Below, in pieces: positions 63,414 to 64,000 of a DNA stretch of 64,000 bases. Both the position numbers and the translations under genes were made by a program. Source of the DNA: Frankia alni ACN14a (lineage in GTDB: Bacteria; Actinomycetota; Actinomycetes; Frankiales; Frankiaceae). Numbering within the stretch: position 1 is the stretch's first letter; each line of letters starts with the position of its first letter. The stretch lies in assembly GCF_000058485.1 (NCBI RefSeq), contig NC_008278.1:1730962-1794961 (forward strand), read 5' to 3'. Below the pieces are notes generated by a model, which saw only the letters and a list, made by a program, of their open reading frames with translations, searched no databases and was not told the DNA's origin.

Positions 63414-63821
63414 CGGCGCCCCGCGCAGGCCCCGCAGCGTTCGCCGGCCCGTCTGCCCGTCTGCCCGTGAGCGCCTGCCTGCCACCGGCCGCCTGCCTGC
63501 CGCCGTCTGGCGAAGTCACCCGATCCGGGTGTCCGGTGCGGTTCGGAAAAGGACGCACTGTTATCGCGACTCAGGGTGGGTACCCCGTAACGCAGGGCCT
63601 GACCACCCGCTGTGCGGTGGATCGCATCGGCATGTCCCCCGGCGGTCGCGATACGCGTCCCTGACGTCGACGCACTGTCACCAAATTCCGGGTGACCGCT
63701 TTCGCGTCGCACGTTCCATCAGCGGTCCGACGTGTGCGGAGGATGCGCGGTGTCCCGGTCCGGCCGCGGTGCCTCGCGGACAGGCCGGATGGACGCCGTC
63801 GACCAGGAGGCGGGAATTCTC
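63414..63821. other. Intergenic region before the last gene
   Basis: A 408-bp stretch with Arg/Pro-rich spurious frames only. It includes CTGCCTGCCACCGGCCGCCTG-like simple sequence near 63474-63500. AGGAGG at 63805-63810 serves the next gene. Confidence 0.4.
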
Positions 63822-64000
63822 GTGGAGATCGCAATCACCGGGGCAACCGGATTTCTGGGTGTGCATCTGGTGCGGGAACTTCTCGAGCGGAATGCGTCGC
63901 TGACGGTGCTGGCCCATGCGGGCTCCGGGGACGCCGCGGACCGGCTCGCCAGGTTCCTGCGGGCCACCGGAGCCAGTCCTCGGCTGATCGACGACCTTCC
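63822..64000 (+). CDS. NAD(P)-binding reductase/epimerase, N-terminal fragment, runs off the right edge
   Basis: About 59 residues of an extended SDR are visible. VEIAITGATGFLGVHLVREL is the Rossmann TGxxGFxG motif and strand/helix, typical of thioester reductase domains and NAD-dependent epimerases; LLERNASLTVLAHAGSGDAA and RLARFLRATGA follow. GTG 63822 is chosen because AGGAGG lies 11 bp upstream and the motif normally starts within a few residues of the N-terminus; an in-frame ATG at 63789 would add MDAVDQEAGIL. Catalytic residues are outside the window. Confidence 0.75.
   Translation, partial: MEIAITGATGFLGVHLVRELLERNASLTVLAHAGSGDAADRLARFLRATGASPRLIDDL

Overview
This is a 64 kb stretch of very high-GC DNA with actinobacterial gene content: GTG/TTG starts, F420-dependent enzyme families (LLM, Ddn-like, PPOX), S-adenosylmethionine methyltransferases of the DUF574 type, tandem LuxR regulators, AMP-dependent ligases and acyl-CoA carboxylases. 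The mixture, plus very frequent in-frame minisatellites inside genes, resembles a Frankia-like soil actinomycete. That genus-level guess is inference from gene content; there is no rRNA or other marker gene in the window, and I found no tRNA.

Left part (1-12.6 kb): the start of aminopeptidase N and two small membrane proteins on the minus strand; an ArsR/NTF2-like fusion divergent from an F420 LLM oxidoreductase with a perfect 9-bp inverted-repeat operator between them; a lone FetB-like permease, a Ddn-like reductase, an AlkZ/YcaQ-type DNA glycosylase, and a methyltransferase/phosphotransferase/zinc-ribbon run. An orphan IS605/TnpB-type right-end RNA (about 9385-9453) and a three-repeat CRISPR array without cas genes (10812-10968) lie here.

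Middle (12.6-34.8 kb): type II NADH dehydrogenase, pentapeptide-repeat protein, TSUP permease, sugar epimerase, an OmpR-type two-component pair divergent from a three-gene GT2/DUF2064/methyltransferase operon, a membrane-anchored sulfite-oxidase-like molybdoenzyme, a GT87 mannosyltransferase-like protein, TetR, a CBS-DUF1918 fusion, a zinc alcohol dehydrogenase, a DUF574 methyltransferase, a PAS-GGDEF-EAL protein, an acyl-CoA ligase, an enoyl-CoA hydratase and a MOSC protein.

The most interesting region is 35.6-38.2 kb. Five tightly coupled plus-strand genes encode two unrecognised proteins, an ATP-grasp ligase resembling graspetide (microviridin-type) maturases, a free-standing C39-like cysteine peptidase, and a 25-residue Thr/Ser/Asp/Glu-rich peptide preceded by a near-perfect ribosome binding site. 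This looks like an undescribed ribosomal-peptide (RiPP) pathway.

Right part (38.3-64 kb): a lipoprotein, SRPBCC protein, ArsC-like phosphatase with repeat tails, HAD phosphatase, NTF2/HxlR divergent pair, crotonase, and a tandem pair of GAF-like/LuxR regulators with a good sigma-70-type promoter. A 12.7-kb plus-strand operon (48.2-60.9 kb) follows: two NTF2-like proteins, acyl-CoA ligase, flavin reductase, aldehyde dehydrogenase, acyl-CoA dehydrogenase, carboxyltransferase, biotin carboxylase/carrier, enoyl-CoA hydratase and AtuA. This closely parallels acyclic-terpene (citronellol/geraniol) degradation. A convergent flavin monooxygenase/dehydrogenase, a double-Mop molybdate-binding protein and the start of an NAD(P)-binding reductase close the window.
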